A stretch of 64,000 nucleotides of DNA, from positions 11,316,253 through 11,380,252 of the forward strand of contig CM032815.1 in assembly GCA_019155185.1 (NCBI GenBank), written 5' to 3'. Position numbers and translations under genes: made by a program. The notes beneath the pieces were generated by a model that was given only the letters and a program-made list of their open reading frames with translations, was not told the origin of the DNA and did no database searches. Within the stretch, counting starts at the first letter, position 1. Every line of letters starts with the position of its first letter. The stretch is from Beaufortia kweichowensis (lineage: Eukaryota > Chordata > Actinopteri > Cypriniformes > Gastromyzontidae). Of this stretch, positions 33,570 to 47,765 are shown piece by piece.

Positions 33570-36500
33570 TGTCTGAAATTGCCTACATCTATAGTAGGCG
33601 AAAATAATTATATGTAACAAGTACTATTTAAAAAAAACCTGTGATAAATAATTTACATTTTAAATTATTGATAAATTTTCCATCCCATGAGGACACAGCA
33701 AGTGCTGCCAAATTATAAAAGTGAATAAATTAAAAACTATAAACCGATAAACCTAGGTGGCTGGTGTATTCCTTTTGGTTTAAAAGGTACTTGTTTAACA
33801 GCATAAGTAAATTATTTTCATGGTTTGTTGTTAGTTCATCATGGGTGAATGAACATTCAGATCACATGCAAATGAAAACAGGCTGGATGTAGTATGTCTG
33901 GAATGGAGTCATGGACCCATATCTCACAATATCAACACCAAAAAAACAGCCACAAAGAAATGCACATAACCCTAAGGTCATGTGACCTTAAACATATTTA
34001 CTATTTATAAAGAAAGGCACTTTATAGCACATACAATAAATAATAAAAAAGTCCAATGAAATACATATATCCAGCATATAACTGCCATTTCTATTCTGTC
34101 ACAGTTGATTTACTTTCAATATTGAACACTAGATGGCAACATGACTTTTCAGTTTATTTATGCGCTCACATTTGCCATGTGACAGGAGGGAATGTCATCT
34201 ATTCAGTCAGCTAGTGAGACCTCACATGAATGAGATAATACAGTTCCAGCAGCACCAAGACCCAAACTCATTTCTCTCAGTCTGGCTGTGGGGACATATG
34301 GAATAGCTTGTGTAATATAAGAATTTTGTTAGACAGCTAAGTGTGTTTAAAAGCACCGATGGAGTGGGGGAGATGGTGTTTAAGTAAACCAGCAGCAATG
34401 TAGTGTTTCTCAGTGAAAGCTTTACTCACAGAAAAGACGGTCAAGCACTGCCCTTGCAGAGCATTAAGACAGGAAACAGTTTTTATCTGTTAAACAACTG
34501 AAGAATAAAAATGAGTAAAGTGGTTGTCACATGCAGAGAAGTTGTCTTATACTTTATCTTGGGTCAAAAGATCATAAATGTGTTTCCTCTTTAGCTGGGT
34601 TTTGTATTAATACAGTAGATGGGCTGTGTTCTCTGTACAAAATGCAAGGGTTGATATTTTTTGTGTCATACAGTATGTGCAAATTCACATTTGAGTAATC
34701 ATTTTACTGTCTAAATGTAGCTTAAATACTTCCTTTGTGACAATTTGCCCCAGTGTGATAACCCCAGTGCATGCAAAAGTCATTGCAAGCTTACTCCACC
34801 TTCTTTTTTCAGGAAACAAAGATGAAAATGTTCAATTTCAGTTTTTCTGTAGCCAAAATACTGTAAAAAATAAACCTACCCTGCACAGATATTCCCTGGA
34901 GTAAACAGTGTTACAGCTTGCTGGGTCTCCCCAAATCACCTTTAGTTTAATTCACTCTCTTTTTCATTCCTTTTATTTCTAAACAAATGATATACAGAAA
35001 AAAATCAACCTCACAATGGCCTACCATCATTCTTTCAAAGCTCCAGATATTTTCTCCCCTAAACTTTCCATTGCGGAGGGCTGGGTGCTTTGGGTTCCTG
35101 TTAAACGGACATCTGGACTTTGTTATTTTAATGTGCCAACTGTTGAAATTGCAGGAAGGTCAGACTAACTACATTGGCAAGGGCAGAAGAGCAAATCGGC
35201 AGCAGTGTGTGAGGCAATTCCATTACAATGGGCTTTTTTACTGCATGTAAACAGACACAAATGCTCTGTGATCCTCCAGATTACAGTCAGAAGCACATAT
35301 TGATTGCATTAGTCGCTTGTCTGGTGAGTCAAAAACTCTCATTCTACAAACATTTCTCCCACCCTCTCGCAGCGATCTTTGCTATTTATTTTTGGGGCAC
35401 ATTGGCTACCCCTACATGGTCTGGCGCTGGGTGCAGCTCTTTCTGGAAGACGCCCACTGGTCTGCCCTCTGTCTGTTATAGTGGCAGGATGGTGAATACC
35501 AGACATTTGAAGTCATCCATTTAAAGGAACAGTTTCAAAATAAAAGAATATCTGTCATTTTGCATCCTCATGGTATCATGGTATTCACAGAAGTGCATTT
35601 TTGTGGAGCATTTTTGTAGTAGAGAAATGAATTTATTAATATCTCTTCCATGCAATGAGTGTCACGCTCTTTAACCCTTAATTGTCACCATTCCACAGGT
35701 GGGAAATATTTCATAATTGACTCAAGAATAAATATTTGATACATTTTTAAACAATAAACATAAACTAAAAATAAGAATAAAAAATGTTAATGTATTAATA
35801 AAATGTAGTTCAGACATTTTATGTGTATGCTGAATATATGCAGTGACAGTTATCAGGTTAAAGTACAGCATTTCATCAGAAGTCATCAGAAACTACATCA
35901 GAAACAGTTTTGTATGAAACACAGACTGAATTAAGTGAATTTAAGTCATTATTCACTAATAACTGAATTACATATGCATGGAAAAAAAACATAAATTGGT
36001 AATCATGGCGTTTGAAACGTGAGCATCAATGACATGGCATGGATACCATGTGTCATTTTTAAATGCATACAAATTTGTAACCAATTTCAGAACAGAATAT
36101 TATTAAAACTTCTGTTGCTCAAGTCTATTTTATGGCTCAAGAAGACACAAAATGTACTTTAATGGTGCTTTGTGTTATTGACAGTTTGACAGTCTTTGTC
36201 ACTATAAATTTACAATGCAAAGAAAATAGGTGGTAAATGTTTTTCAATAACCTTCTGTGTTCTACAGGAAAAAAACATTGTTTGAATGAAATATTCCTTT
36301 AAAAGAATATCAACATCACTTTATTATAGAACAAAGTGCATGGCCAACAAACACTAACAAACTAACACTAACAAACACTATCTAATCTAAAATAATGACC
36401 AGCAGGATCCACTGGCTCTACATTGTAGTTTACACATCAAACTTTCATGTAGACTTTCTAAACAATGATGATTAAACCCACTGCGAGTTCAATAAACATC

Positions 36501-36840
36501 CCGTACACAGATGTAACTGCAATAACAAAGAATGTTTGATGCAACTGGTATAAAGAATGAAAGGAGCTATTTGCCTGGTACTCGCTCACGACACATAGAT
36601 AGAAAGAAAAAGAGAGAGAGTGCCCAAAACTTCCCACACAGAGCGCAGGTTGTGAATGAGTCGCATTGTGGCTGATAGGACACTGCAACAAATCGCTCAT
36701 TGAATTGTTGTGGGGTAAGATTAATGCACAAACAGCACAATGCAAACATAAAGCCCAAGTTAGAGGACGACTTGGAGGCGTCAGGCGACTCGTTCTCTTT
36801 TCTCTGATCTGATCGAGTCACAAGACGAGGTTTTTGCTAG
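33570..36840. other. Intergenic DNA, no gene seen
   Basis: Read on both strands. The ORFs are short, lack motifs and lack splice context. No tRNA or snRNA features seen. Confidence 0.55.
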
Positions 36841-37357
36841 CGTCATAAATGACTTTTTATTTCAATCATTCAAACATCTTTGAATGTTTAACGTGCTTGT
36901 TCTGGGAATGGTAAGTTCTACCTATTTTGTATTACTAATTCACTAATGATTATTTATTGCTCTTTCATACGATTATTGGATTTAAAAGCTTAAATCTGTG
37001 CGGATAATTTTGCGTTTAGCTCTGAAAGCTTGATTTGCAATGTCAGTACAAATGTGACTGTATGTTCAGAATGCAAATAAAGTGTGTGTTGCATTCTCAG
37101 TGTTGCCACAAGAGGCGCTATAGCACGTATTATCGCACACTGTAGTGTCATTCCTAAACAAGCTAGTTCAATTAAACTGTTGCCTTTTGTATTGACACAA
37201 CAGTTCTTGCTAAACACCTAAATTATATCCCATTCATCTTAATGGCACCGACAGCTAAAGGTAATTCTGTATAGATGATACAATGCTTGCCACAGTAACA
37301 AAAGAGTATGAGGCTTTTTTGCCTTAATTTACTCCTGACCACTGACAACGCAATACT

Positions 37358-37575
37358 ACCGGAATTCGTACATATTTTACAAGTTGGCTAATTTATACAA
37401 ATTCCTAGGATCTCATTCGTAGGTTTTAGTGCGATTTGTCTTCTCCCCAGTGACATTAGGGTTAGGGACGGGGCTAGGGGAGTGCCTTATATTGTTGTAT
37501 TTTTCTAATAACCATATGTTTTTGTACGAGTTACATCGTACGAATTTGTATGAATTAATGGCTGTATGACTTGTA
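37358..37575. mobile_element. Non-autonomous TIR element (CGTACGAATT type)
   Basis: Left end ggaattcgtacatattttac and right end tcgtacgaatttgtatgaat in inverted order around a G-rich centre (gacattagggttagggacgg). Known fish MITE type by recognition. The gttagggttaggg-like centre is not a telomere tract. Confidence 0.6.
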
Positions 37576-38886
37576 GTGAAGAGGTGCTTGTTTGCAAAAT
37601 TTCACAGATTTGGGGGGGTGGAGTCTTTTTAATAGTGGAGTCAGTAACATAGCAACACCCTGGTAACCACTCACAACACTCTAACAACACGTTGGTGACT
37701 TTTTCTTGGGAAAACAACCCTCTCGCTTTGTGATATTTTAAAAAACCAAATCTATTATGATACACAGACTATTGTGATTTACTTCCATATTCAGGCGATG
37801 AAATGTGCTTTGGGTTAAAAAGCGGTAATGAATCTGCTGTTAGTGTATTCTCTGCATACAAGAAACTGTGAACACGATATGCTGTTACTGTGTGTCTAAA
37901 GGTCTTATTACACTTTGTGGACAGGATTAAGAACCACACAATGACAACATGGAAAGGTAGATAAAAGAAGTGGGTGAAGGCAAATGTGTTCAGATTACAC
38001 ATTACATGCACGACTAGGCTCTAGGCTTCTGTGTTGAGATAATCTTTCGTCACAAACAAACAACAACAAATAGATTTGTACATTTTCTAATAATTTATGA
38101 GAATGCTAAGGAATTGTGGGGAGGGCTAGGCAGTTGCCAAATGGTTGCTAGGGTGTTGCTATGTGGCTGCTTACTGGCACAAGTCAAAAGTCTACGCCTT
38201 TTTTGCCTTTAAATTGTAGTCACTTTATAACATAATTTAACCTGCAACCTGAATTCTACTTTAATATTTCATAGTTTAATTCTTTCAAAATTAAAACTAT
38301 ATATTAATGGAAAGACTCAAAAATAAATATTTGACAAATTATTATAACAATAAACATAAATTAAAAAGTACCTATGAAAAAAATAAATACCTAAAATAAA
38401 TAAAATGTAAATTTTTAAAAATGTAAATAACAATAAACAAACTTAAAAATAATAATAAAGTTTATGTTATTTTTAAAATACCTAAAAAAGATTAAAGATT
38501 AAAAATGTAAAAAATTTAAATATTTAAAAATAAAAACAATTTTAGGTAACATAATGCATTTTCAAGTTTATGCACAACATGTGCAGTAAACGTTATCAGA
38601 TTAAGTAAAAGCAACAGTAGCAAAGCGTGCCTTAGCAAACACTACACAAACAACTTTTGTGAGCTAGAAACACAGAGTCAAAAGAGAAGACCTGGGCAAG
38701 AGATCAGGGCAGCAGAAAGCAGCAATGCTTGGCATCCAGCGCACAATAGGGTGGGACTGGCAGGAAAAGCAGCGATGAGTAAAGCTCATGTTCCCCTTTA
38801 TGAGGTCCTCATCCAGCGGCCGCATTTGATTACAGTAAAGCTCAGAGTGGAGAACTTTTTACAGGATTACCGCCAGTTTCCTCCGG

Positions 38887-38910
38887 CACACACACACACA
38901 CACACACACA
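38887..38910. repeat. CA microsatellite
   Basis: Twelve CA units. Confidence 0.97.
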
Positions 38911-40623
38911 AAGTCGGATGCTGGACTTTCTCTGTGAAACCTGAGCGGGTGAAGCTATAATGAGCAGTTGGAAAGAGATGATGTTGAAGACTGGCTGAAC
39001 CAGTGACGGGAAACAGCAGGGAGTCTCCTTTAGATTCCCTGGTTTACTGCTCTCGTTTGTCTTTGTTGGGCAGTCCGCTGGGTTTGATCTCGGAGACACT
39101 AAATGTACAGGTAATGGCTGCTTTTGTCTTTTCAGAATCAAGTACTGAAGTGATTCATATTTTACATTAATTTAAGCTTAATTGAATATCATTTTTAAAT
39201 AGTTTCTATTAGACAGCCAGGAGTTTAAATGAAAAATAAAGACTTTTCTGAAGATCTTTTTTTTTGGATTCAGAAGAGATCGGATTTGCATTCTGTATTC
39301 ATAACTTTATTCACAGATTGCAATAATAACTTTTTAAGATTAAACTTTAAATATTACGTTTATCATGTATTATTACACCTGAATCTACTGACAACAGTAC
39401 AAGATTCATAAATTTGTGAATATGAATTTTATAAATATTTAGAGACTATATTAAATATAGAGATTATGATCTTTTTAATGTTGTAGCAGCTGTTTATGAA
39501 CAATTTCTGTTTTGGATATATGTTTAAGTGTGAACTTAATGAAGACAGCAACCAGCTGTGTTGTCCTCATATGTATCTCTTCTATGTAACCATTGTTAAA
39601 TACTCTGTTGGCTGTTTTTTGCATATTGTAGTAAAGTTAAATATTGTAGTTTTTTGCAACATCGGTTCAACCATTGAGAATGACAAATCTGGAAATCTGT
39701 TTAACTTTGGTGACACTAGTTCTGCCCAGATTACACACTTCACTATAATAATAATGACTCAATGAATGTTTCTAAATGAATGTAATTAAAAAAAATTACA
39801 TTTCTGGAAAATACCTTTTCCTCCTGTTTGGTGTTTGAGGGTAATATCAGCCCAGATGGTTACCATGCCTGGCCCAGCCGCACCCTTTAATACGTAGTCT
39901 TGGCATGGGTGGCGACCCACCAACTTACTGCAGAAAAAATAATGACTTATTTGCCTACTTTTATGTAAACAAGAAAGTATTAAAACTCATAGAAAAAGGT
40001 GTTAAAAAGGTTCTGCAACTGGCTTGGAATATACTGCACTAAATGTCAGCTCTTTCATTTAAACTAGCACCTTTGACTCATAGCCAGAAAGGCAATTTCT
40101 GCTTTGAAAGATGGGCCAAGTTAACTAATCTCAGCACATGATAAGTTCAGCCCAGGGTTGAGTGAGGGGGTCTGGGGTGTTACTTGTTCAGGGTGAGTGG
40201 TCTTGATGGGAGTGTGTAGTGTTGTTGGTCACGCTGGAAAGGGAGGTACGGTGAGGCAGACATTGTAATTTCCCCAGATCATTTCCCACCACTTTGCTTT
40301 GGCTCCTAGTTCATTAGCAGTCATTAATTCACAGGACAGAACGCGAGTGAAAAGAAAGGAAGAATAAGAATTAGTTTAGCAGTAAGACAAAAGATCATCA
40401 ACTATATAACATCGGCCCAGCAACGCCCTGACAACCATCTCCAACACCTTACGTAACAACAGCAAATTTCACACACAAGAACCACTTTAGAAACTGTAAA
40501 AACTTTACAATATGCGCAAACTGACATATGGGCAATTCCAGCATTATGGACGTGACATTTTCAGTTAAAATGTAAATATATACTAGATACATACTTCTCA
40601 CAGAATGTATTTATTACTAGTAT

Positions 40624-40955
40624 ATTGAAGCATCTGTTTATATTTTACTAAACCCTTGCATCTAAAAACATCAGACTATGGACAAATAATTGAAAAAATA
40701 CACGTTTGTACACGTTTTTGAGAGGCAACATACTTTCTACGCATTCAAATACACAAACCAGAAGCAATAGAGTAATACCCAACAAATGGAGAAGAGATGA
40801 CTCTTTAAATAACATAAAATAGTTATTTTTATAAAATTTTTATGTGCCTATTTATGAGGAATAAGGACTGTTATAGATGTGACAATTCTGAAAACAGCAC
40901 TTTACCTGACTATAAATCATGCTTTAATCATATAAAGTGGAAGAAACCTCACATG
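40624..40955 (+). repeat. Dispersed repeat, copy 2
   Basis: Direct-orientation counterpart of 30852-31221 with the same ordered blocks and several indels, including a duplicated tttttataaaatttttatgt patch. Confidence 0.85.
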
Positions 40956-42027
40956 GGTCTTTAAACAAACAAATATTGACATCTGAGCTATCAGTATAGT
41001 GAAAACCTTTGATAAAAGCATTTTCATATAGTAAGCTTGACCTTTGCAGGAAATTGCCCATATATGATAAAACATCTTTTATAAATCTGTGACTGACAAC
41101 TGTTAAGAAACTGCTTATAATTTATGTCACAATAAAGCAATTCACCGTTTGCGTCACATTTTTTATCGTTTTAAGCAATGTTCAAAAGTTACAACCCAGC
41201 TGGGACTGCGAACATTGTGCTCAGATAGTTATTAATGTGTGCTAAGGCAAGCATCGCTTTCAGTAATCCTCACACTACATAGGGTTAGTGATTTGAACAA
41301 AACCCTGATGCATAATTCGTTCCACATCATTTGTTCTCCGGACATGATAATACCTGAGCAGAGGTGTACTATTACTTTTACTTTCAGTCTTAAGATTTTC
41401 ACCTGGCAGATAAAACATGCCCAAAAATCACTTCAAAGGAGAGGCTCATGCCACATTTGGCGATTTTAGCTTGTTTTTTTTACATTGCTTTCTATATGTA
41501 ACTATACAGAAAGCAAAAATATTAATAATACTGAACGACAAAAACATGCTTGTATTACGTAATATAATATTCCCCCATTTTGCTCAAGACACAAGGGCAT
41601 TTGTGCACCCGCACCCCTCCACACCCACATTACGCTGCCGAAAGAGACACGGAAGCAGCGTTTGATTAGTCTGTGTAATCAAGGTCTGCTCCAGACACAA
41701 TAATGACATTATTACAGCATTACAGATTCTTATCAAACAAAACTCAAACGTCGCGTCCTTAAAGGACCCTCAGGACAGTACACAGCAAGAGTCAAAAGTC
41801 AAATATGTTCTTTGTTCGGATTTAAACAAACTTTAAAGTCATATAGATGAAGCGTTTAACTTTTACCCATAGAAGGTTTTTTACAGTAATTCATACAGTG
41901 ATTTATACAGTAATATCTTTATTATTTTTTGTTGCTATAACACAATTTAAAATAGTTAATAAACTAATCAAAGCTATGCAATAACACAAATGTTACTAAA
42001 AAGCAAAACTGTTACATTTTAGCATTT

Positions 42028-42508
42028 GGGATGCGATCTGGAAAAACCCATCAGATGATGCTGGGATGTTTTCAGAAATTAAATAGGTAGAATGTAATTT
42101 TTTACATTCTACAACATCATGTCTATCATATCTGAAAATATCTAGGCAAAATTCACTTGTTTATTGCAGGAAAATAGCCATTTAGCTGATGTTTAAGGAC
42201 AAAAATAGCCCATACAGTAACTTTCCCTCTCTTAACACTACAAAGACAGTTCACCTATGAAAGTTATCATTTTGTATCTTTTGCAACATGTACAATGACT
42301 AAAATAAGTCTTTTACCACAGTAAAGTGACTTTTACTTGTAATACTTGACTGCTGTGCTTTTATTTTCTATTTTCATCTTTCACCTATTTTTCTCAAAAT
42401 TCCATTCCTGTTTTGGAAAGGACTAAAATGCAGCTTTCATATGATATAAAAACCTGTAATATGAAAAATTTCACCATGTGATGGGTTTTCCCAGATCGCA
42501 TCACATTA
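42028..42508. mobile_element. TIR element, about 480 bp
   Basis: Terminal inverted repeats of about 33 bp: gatgcgatctggaaaaaccc at 42030 and gggttttcccagatcgcatc at 42483-42502, with about 90% pairing. The interior is AT-rich, with a small internal dyad (gtagaatgtaa/ttacattctac near 42090-42112) and no transposase. A non-autonomous DNA transposon. Confidence 0.85.
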
Positions 42509-42934
42509 TTATTGCCTAGAATTTGCAGAAATGTTCTTTCGTCTTCAGTTTTTATATATTAAAACACGTTTATAGTTGGAGTATCAATTAAAAATGCATA
42601 ACTCTGACTTTTTGCTTTTCAGATTAATACTCGTGTAAAACCCCATCAGCATCTCCCTGGAAAAGCTCATGGGATATTTCAGAAGAGCAGGAGGCAATTA
42701 CTGAGATAATTACAGTTCATCCAGCGCACACTTATCTTGCATTAATTTGATGCAGTTTGCTCAAGCACTTGTCTGTATTATGTGGCATTTATTCTGCTTT
42801 CCAGACAACATGGATTTTAGATATTTTGTCCTACTTCCGACCTCAGTGCATTTATTAAAGAGCACATTAAAGAGCGCCAAAACGATATATACTATTTAAT
42901 TAGTATCATACAACTTTGAGAAGAGTCATGTGCA

Positions 42935-43050
42935 GTGAAAAACTTTAAAGTTGTGAGTTCGATACCCAGGGAACACCTATACTGATGAAATGTACAGCTT
43001 GAATACAATGCAAGTTGCTTTGGTAAAAGTATCTAATGCGTTAATGTAAA
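42935..43050 (+). mobile_element. SINE 3' part
   Basis: B-box-like gagttcgatacccaggg then caagttgctttggtaaaagt and atgcgttaatgtaaa, the LINE-like tail seen on many fish SINEs. The 5' half is missing or degenerate. Probably related to the SINE head at 15057. Confidence 0.6.
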
Positions 43051-44114
43051 TCTTGTGTACTTCCTTTAGATAGATAAACGTCAGATGGAGTACTAAATTG
43101 TATAAATTGCACACTGTTAAACAGGTCATTAAACAACTTAATTATGTGTGTTCCTTCCACTTGTGTGGCAAATACAAGTGTAAGGGGCGTGTAGGAGCTT
43201 ACTGTACATCTGTGGCACATCTGCCTACTGTCCCAAAGAAGGGAAATTACACTGTTATTGGAAGAAATAAGTAATGGTAACTGTTCATTTCAAATCCTTG
43301 TCTTTCCTGCGAGAAAATTCCAGTTTCTTATCTGTGTGTGCTGGATAATTAGGGAAATACCTAAAGCTAAACCAAGCGAAGAGGCAGGAGTTGGGGTGGC
43401 GGGGGTAACCGGCGTGTTGTGACTGTGTGGGTTCCTGGCATGCTGATTTGTGACTGTAAGGAAAAATCACATTGCCAGGGATTACCACACTGCCACAGCC
43501 TTACTGCCACTTCCAAGACTGTGAGGAAATGGATAAAAATGAAGGAAATTTGAAAAAGGGTTTCTAACATGACAAAAGCAGAAAGGGGAACTCTATGAAG
43601 GGTTTATATTTGAACAGCTGCATTTTGGATGTCTTTCTGAGCGGGTGCAGAGCTTAGCTGTTTGGTGAACGTGTATGGTCTGTTTTTTGTTCACAGTGGC
43701 TAAGTTCTTCACCTGGAAAGAAAATAAGAAAGAAGTACGCTCTTCTCTTTTCTGCAGGAAAGACAATGTCTGGTGCAAGTGTTTTTTGGAACAAAAAGAC
43801 AGTATCTTGGCTCAAACCCAATAGTGTGAACTAAGTTTTTTTTATTTTATAGCACATGAGACTACATGGATGAGGTTTGTATGTAAAGATTTCAGACTCT
43901 TTGTCTCAAAATTTTCTAGTGACTTGTTTCTGAAAAATCTGAATTTTTCAATTGGGTCAATTAAAGTTTTGTAAATTTATAAAACAAACTGTTGCCACAA
44001 GGGATTATTAACTATTGTCCCAACTAATAGATGCAACTAGAAAATTTTGACTTAAGGTCCGATTTTTAAAATAAGTTTACCCCAATCTTAATAGAGTTTA
44101 AAGCCCAGCCCAAA

Positions 44115-44435
44115 TATATATGCGAAGAAAGGTGTACCTTTCATTCTCGCTGCTGTATTGTTGCCGCCATGTTGTGACGACGCAGCGTAAGCGGCGTAAC
44201 ATTTCCGTCACACGCTCGCGGGAGTCGGGCCAATCAGAGCACACCGCGGGTTTCAGAACGATGAGCTTTGTAAAAATTGACGCGTTTCAGAAAGGCGGGG
44301 CAGAGGAGCAACAATAATCTCCAGTATGTGTAAAATAATGACTTTTTAAAATCTAAAACCGAGTAAACACATTGCATTAAACCAAATACACAAAATAATG
44401 TTCTTTTTAGAGCCATCACATGAGCCCTTTAAAAC
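44115..44435 (+). mobile_element. CpG-rich interspersed repeat
   Basis: GC-rich head (44140-44310, with tttccgtcacacgctcgcgg and gcgtttcagaaaggcggggc) and an AT-rich tail with aaaccgagtaaacacattgc and acacaaaataatgttctttt. I recognise this as a multi-copy zebrafish-like element. The 65-residue ORF over it is not a gene. Confidence 0.6.
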
Positions 44436-45017
44436 AATGATGTATCTGATCAAGTTTAAATTATATTATATATTATGTTTGTCATTTCTCTCAGCAAACT
44501 GTAAAATAATATAGCGTATAAAACTGTAAAATATCACTGTTTGCAGGTTTGTGTGTCACTACTGATCTCTACTGGACCTGATCTCCAGTGCCTTCTGAGC
44601 TGATATCAGTTGTAGTAAAATACTGGCTCAGTTCAGCAGGAACAGGAGTCTGGCCCCTACAGCAAGACTGATCAAACACTATGCCATGTATTATAAAGCA
44701 TTTTTTTTTACTTTGAATCACTAAGAAATCCATTTTAGGGAAGCATTGCAAAAGAGTCTTAGTGCTTCACTGTACTTGTCCCTAAATGAATGTCCTCAAA
44801 TGCTTTGACCCTAAATGAACCCAAAGAGCTGGTTTTCCCACACACAGATTAAGCAAAATCCCACAGTAAAAAAGGAAGATTTTTAGAAAAAGTCAGTTGA
44901 AAAGTCATGTTACATTTTAATTATATGGGGACTGTCTGAATTTTTTTTATTAACTGTTGCTTGAATTAAGCTCTTACCTGTATGACTGGTGTACTAAGGT
45001 AAATTAGGGAGTAGGCC

Positions 45018-45465
45018 AGGAGTTTTCAAACTTTTTTGTAAGCCAAACCCCCTTGAGATTTTAAGTAAATAATACAATAATTTTAATACTCACTTAATAA
45101 TAATTTGCATGTTTTACTTTAAAAGCAGTTTTCATTCGTTTTTATCAGAAGTATTTTACATAGCTGTTGTTATAATTATCTGTTATTGGACCTTCCTCTG
45201 GTAATTATTTTATTGGTAAAACATATGTCCATTTTCTCAGTTTTCTGATAGCATTGTGTAATGGTCACATGACATGGAGATTAAACAAATAAAATATTTT
45301 TTTTGTTTTATTTGGTTCCTTTTCTTATTTTTAATAAACTTATTTGCATACATTGTATGATTTAAATGTAATTAATTGTTTTCAACCCGACTCACGAACC
45401 ACTTGCAGTTCCCTTGTGAACCACCAGGGGTGCGCGAACCCTAGTTAGGGAAACCCTGTATTAGG
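45018..45465. mobile_element. Possible hAT-like non-autonomous element
   Basis: Left end ccaggagttttcaaactttt, right end gaaccctagttagggaaacc, roughly inverted, with an AT-rich centre and 'gaccccc'-like subterminal parts. The ends pair poorly, so limits are approximate. Confidence 0.4.
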
Positions 45466-46436
45466 CAATAGAGAGAAGAACAGGATGAAACTCTGTATAT
45501 TTTGAATACTATAATTTAAATAGACTACCAGAGATTTGCCTGGAAAACAGGGTGTATTCAATGGATTTAATGCACCATTTTAGTATTTTTATTTTATGTA
45601 CTCTGCTAAATTCAGTGTTACAGTATACACCGCCTCCTAGCGTTCAACATGCAGTATAATGATACAGTTTTATTTACAAAACAAAATTAACAATTCATTT
45701 ATTTGAATTATATTATTAATTTAAATAAACTCTAGAGACAAATCAATCTAAATTATGTTTTTCAGTGTCAAACATCGCATATACAAAGTGTGCAAAGATT
45801 TCTAAAAAGAATATTTTATGAATATTAAATATTTATATTTAATTCAATTATTGTGTTTGACAAAAAAAACAAAATTTTCCATCTAGGTAAAAATAAAAAT
45901 TAAGACTGATCATGTTTTTCAAAATCTTTTCCGATATCATAAGGTCATGCAGGTCTTTAAAGAGAAGTGGACGTCTTAATTTCCAAATGAAAAATATATA
46001 AATTTCCCAGAAATAAAACAGGTCATGTTATTTAAAAAATAAAACAGGTCATGTTATATTTGCTTTGGATTTTTATTTTGTAGCATGTCTATTAAACTTA
46101 ACTACCCATGTGCATAGACTTGTATTTTCGGAGGGGCACAAAAGGAGACATAAGGCAGAACATTAAGAGACTAATTTAGCTGATTTTCTATTAAATAAAA
46201 TAAATAATTGAATTAGACTGTGACTCTTCTTTTGTGGTACACAAAAAATATTTATTGGCTTTGATGGACCAGAACCACTTAAAGTCACAGACCTTTTAAG
46301 ATTGGATATGGAGTTAAAATGAACTTACAAAACTTACTGAGAGATTCTAGATGATACATTCTAATACAGTATATTGTGCCACCTTTTTAGAACGTGAATG
46401 TTTTTTTAATTTCACATCACATTCCGTTTCTGTTCA

Positions 46437-46740
46437 GACAGGGCAGGTAACTCGCAAGTTCACCTGAGATCTGCTGAGAAACTATGAAATCCCAGACGAC
46501 CTGAGCAGAGAGGATGACCTGATCAATAGATTACCCCAGACAAAAGGTTTAAAGCTTGCTGGACCAAAGTACTAAAGTCTGGAGAACAGTATGTAGTATG
46601 TATGTACACAATCTGAGAGAACACACACAGCAGTTCATTTTATATGAGGAGTCTGTGTCTGATGTGACCTCTGACCTGCCCTCAAAAGATGTCTTTATTA
46701 CATTATATACAAAACAGGCACATCCTTCAACTTTCTGATA
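46437..46740 (+). pseudogene. Degenerate coding-like patch, unknown family
   Basis: In one frame R-N-Y-E-I-P-D-D-L-S-R-E-D-D-L-I-N-R-L-P-Q is open, preceded by an acceptor-like ttctgttcagacag. After a stop, another frame reads Q-Q-F-I-L-Y-E-E-S-V-S-D-V-T-S-D-L-P-S-K. The composition is protein-like but no family is recognised and no intact frame joins the parts. Could be a pseudogene or transposon relic. Confidence 0.25.
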
Positions 46741-47765
46741 CAGTTAAGATACTCAGATATTATATTTTTTGTTATTTTTGTTCTTTACAATATATTTATA
46801 TATATATATTTTTTAATTGTCTTGCCATGATGATCAAATAAATGTAATTAAATCAAGTAGAGGCAAACCATAATAAAGAAGAATAAGCGAGTTGTAGAAA
46901 TTTAAATCTATTAAATGCACTTTTGTGATAGAAACATCACTGTGATAATAAATTATACCAGGACACATAATAAATAAATGTAATGATTTACTGGGAATTG
47001 ACACAAATGTTTGAAAATCATTGTTCCTTTGACTGACATCTTGTTACATCACCGTTCTTCACCACAAATCCCATCGTGTTGCACTCAGACAGCGACAGGA
47101 AGGTGGAAAGAATCAGGCAAAGAAATAAAAAACATCAAAGCCAAATGTTATGGATTGTATCTGAAAAATTTTAGATATTGAAATGAAAAGTCATAGTTGG
47201 CATACCATTTGTTTTGTCACATCGCCGTTCTTCACCATAAATCCCATCGTGTTGCACTCAGATAGCAGCAGGAAGGTGGAAAGAATCAGTCAAAGAAATA
47301 AAAAACATCAAAGCCAAATGTTATGAATTGTATCTGAAACTGTTACATGTTGAAATGAAAATTCATAGTTGGCATACCATTTATTTTATCACATCGCCGT
47401 TCTTCACCACAAATCCCATCGTGTTGCACTCAGACAGCAGCAGGAAGGTGGAAAGAATCAGGCAAAGAAATAAAAAACAAAGCCAAAAGTTATGGATTGT
47501 ATCTGAATAATTTCAAATGTTGAAATGAAAAGTCATAGTTGGCATACCATTTATTTTGTCACATCGCCGTTCTCGCCACAAATCCCATCGTGTTGCAATC
47601 AGACAGCGACAGGAAGGTGGAAGGAATCAGGCAAAGAAATAAAAAATATCAAAGCCAAATGTTATGGATTGTATCTGAAAAATTTCAAACGTTGAAATGA
47701 AAAGTCATAGTTGGCATACCATTTATTTTGTCACATCGCCGTTCTCGCCACAAATCCCATCGTGT

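Noticed and set aside
34987..35524. Overlapping plus-strand ORFs as a possible gene
   Set aside because: No recognisable motifs, no consistent splice sites and no conserved-looking sequence.
37440..37470. TTAGGG-like interstitial telomere
   Set aside because: Only two imperfect units, inside the centre of a TIR element.
44120..44317. ORF in the CpG-rich block
   Set aside because: The block appears to be an interspersed repeat and not a promoter or gene.
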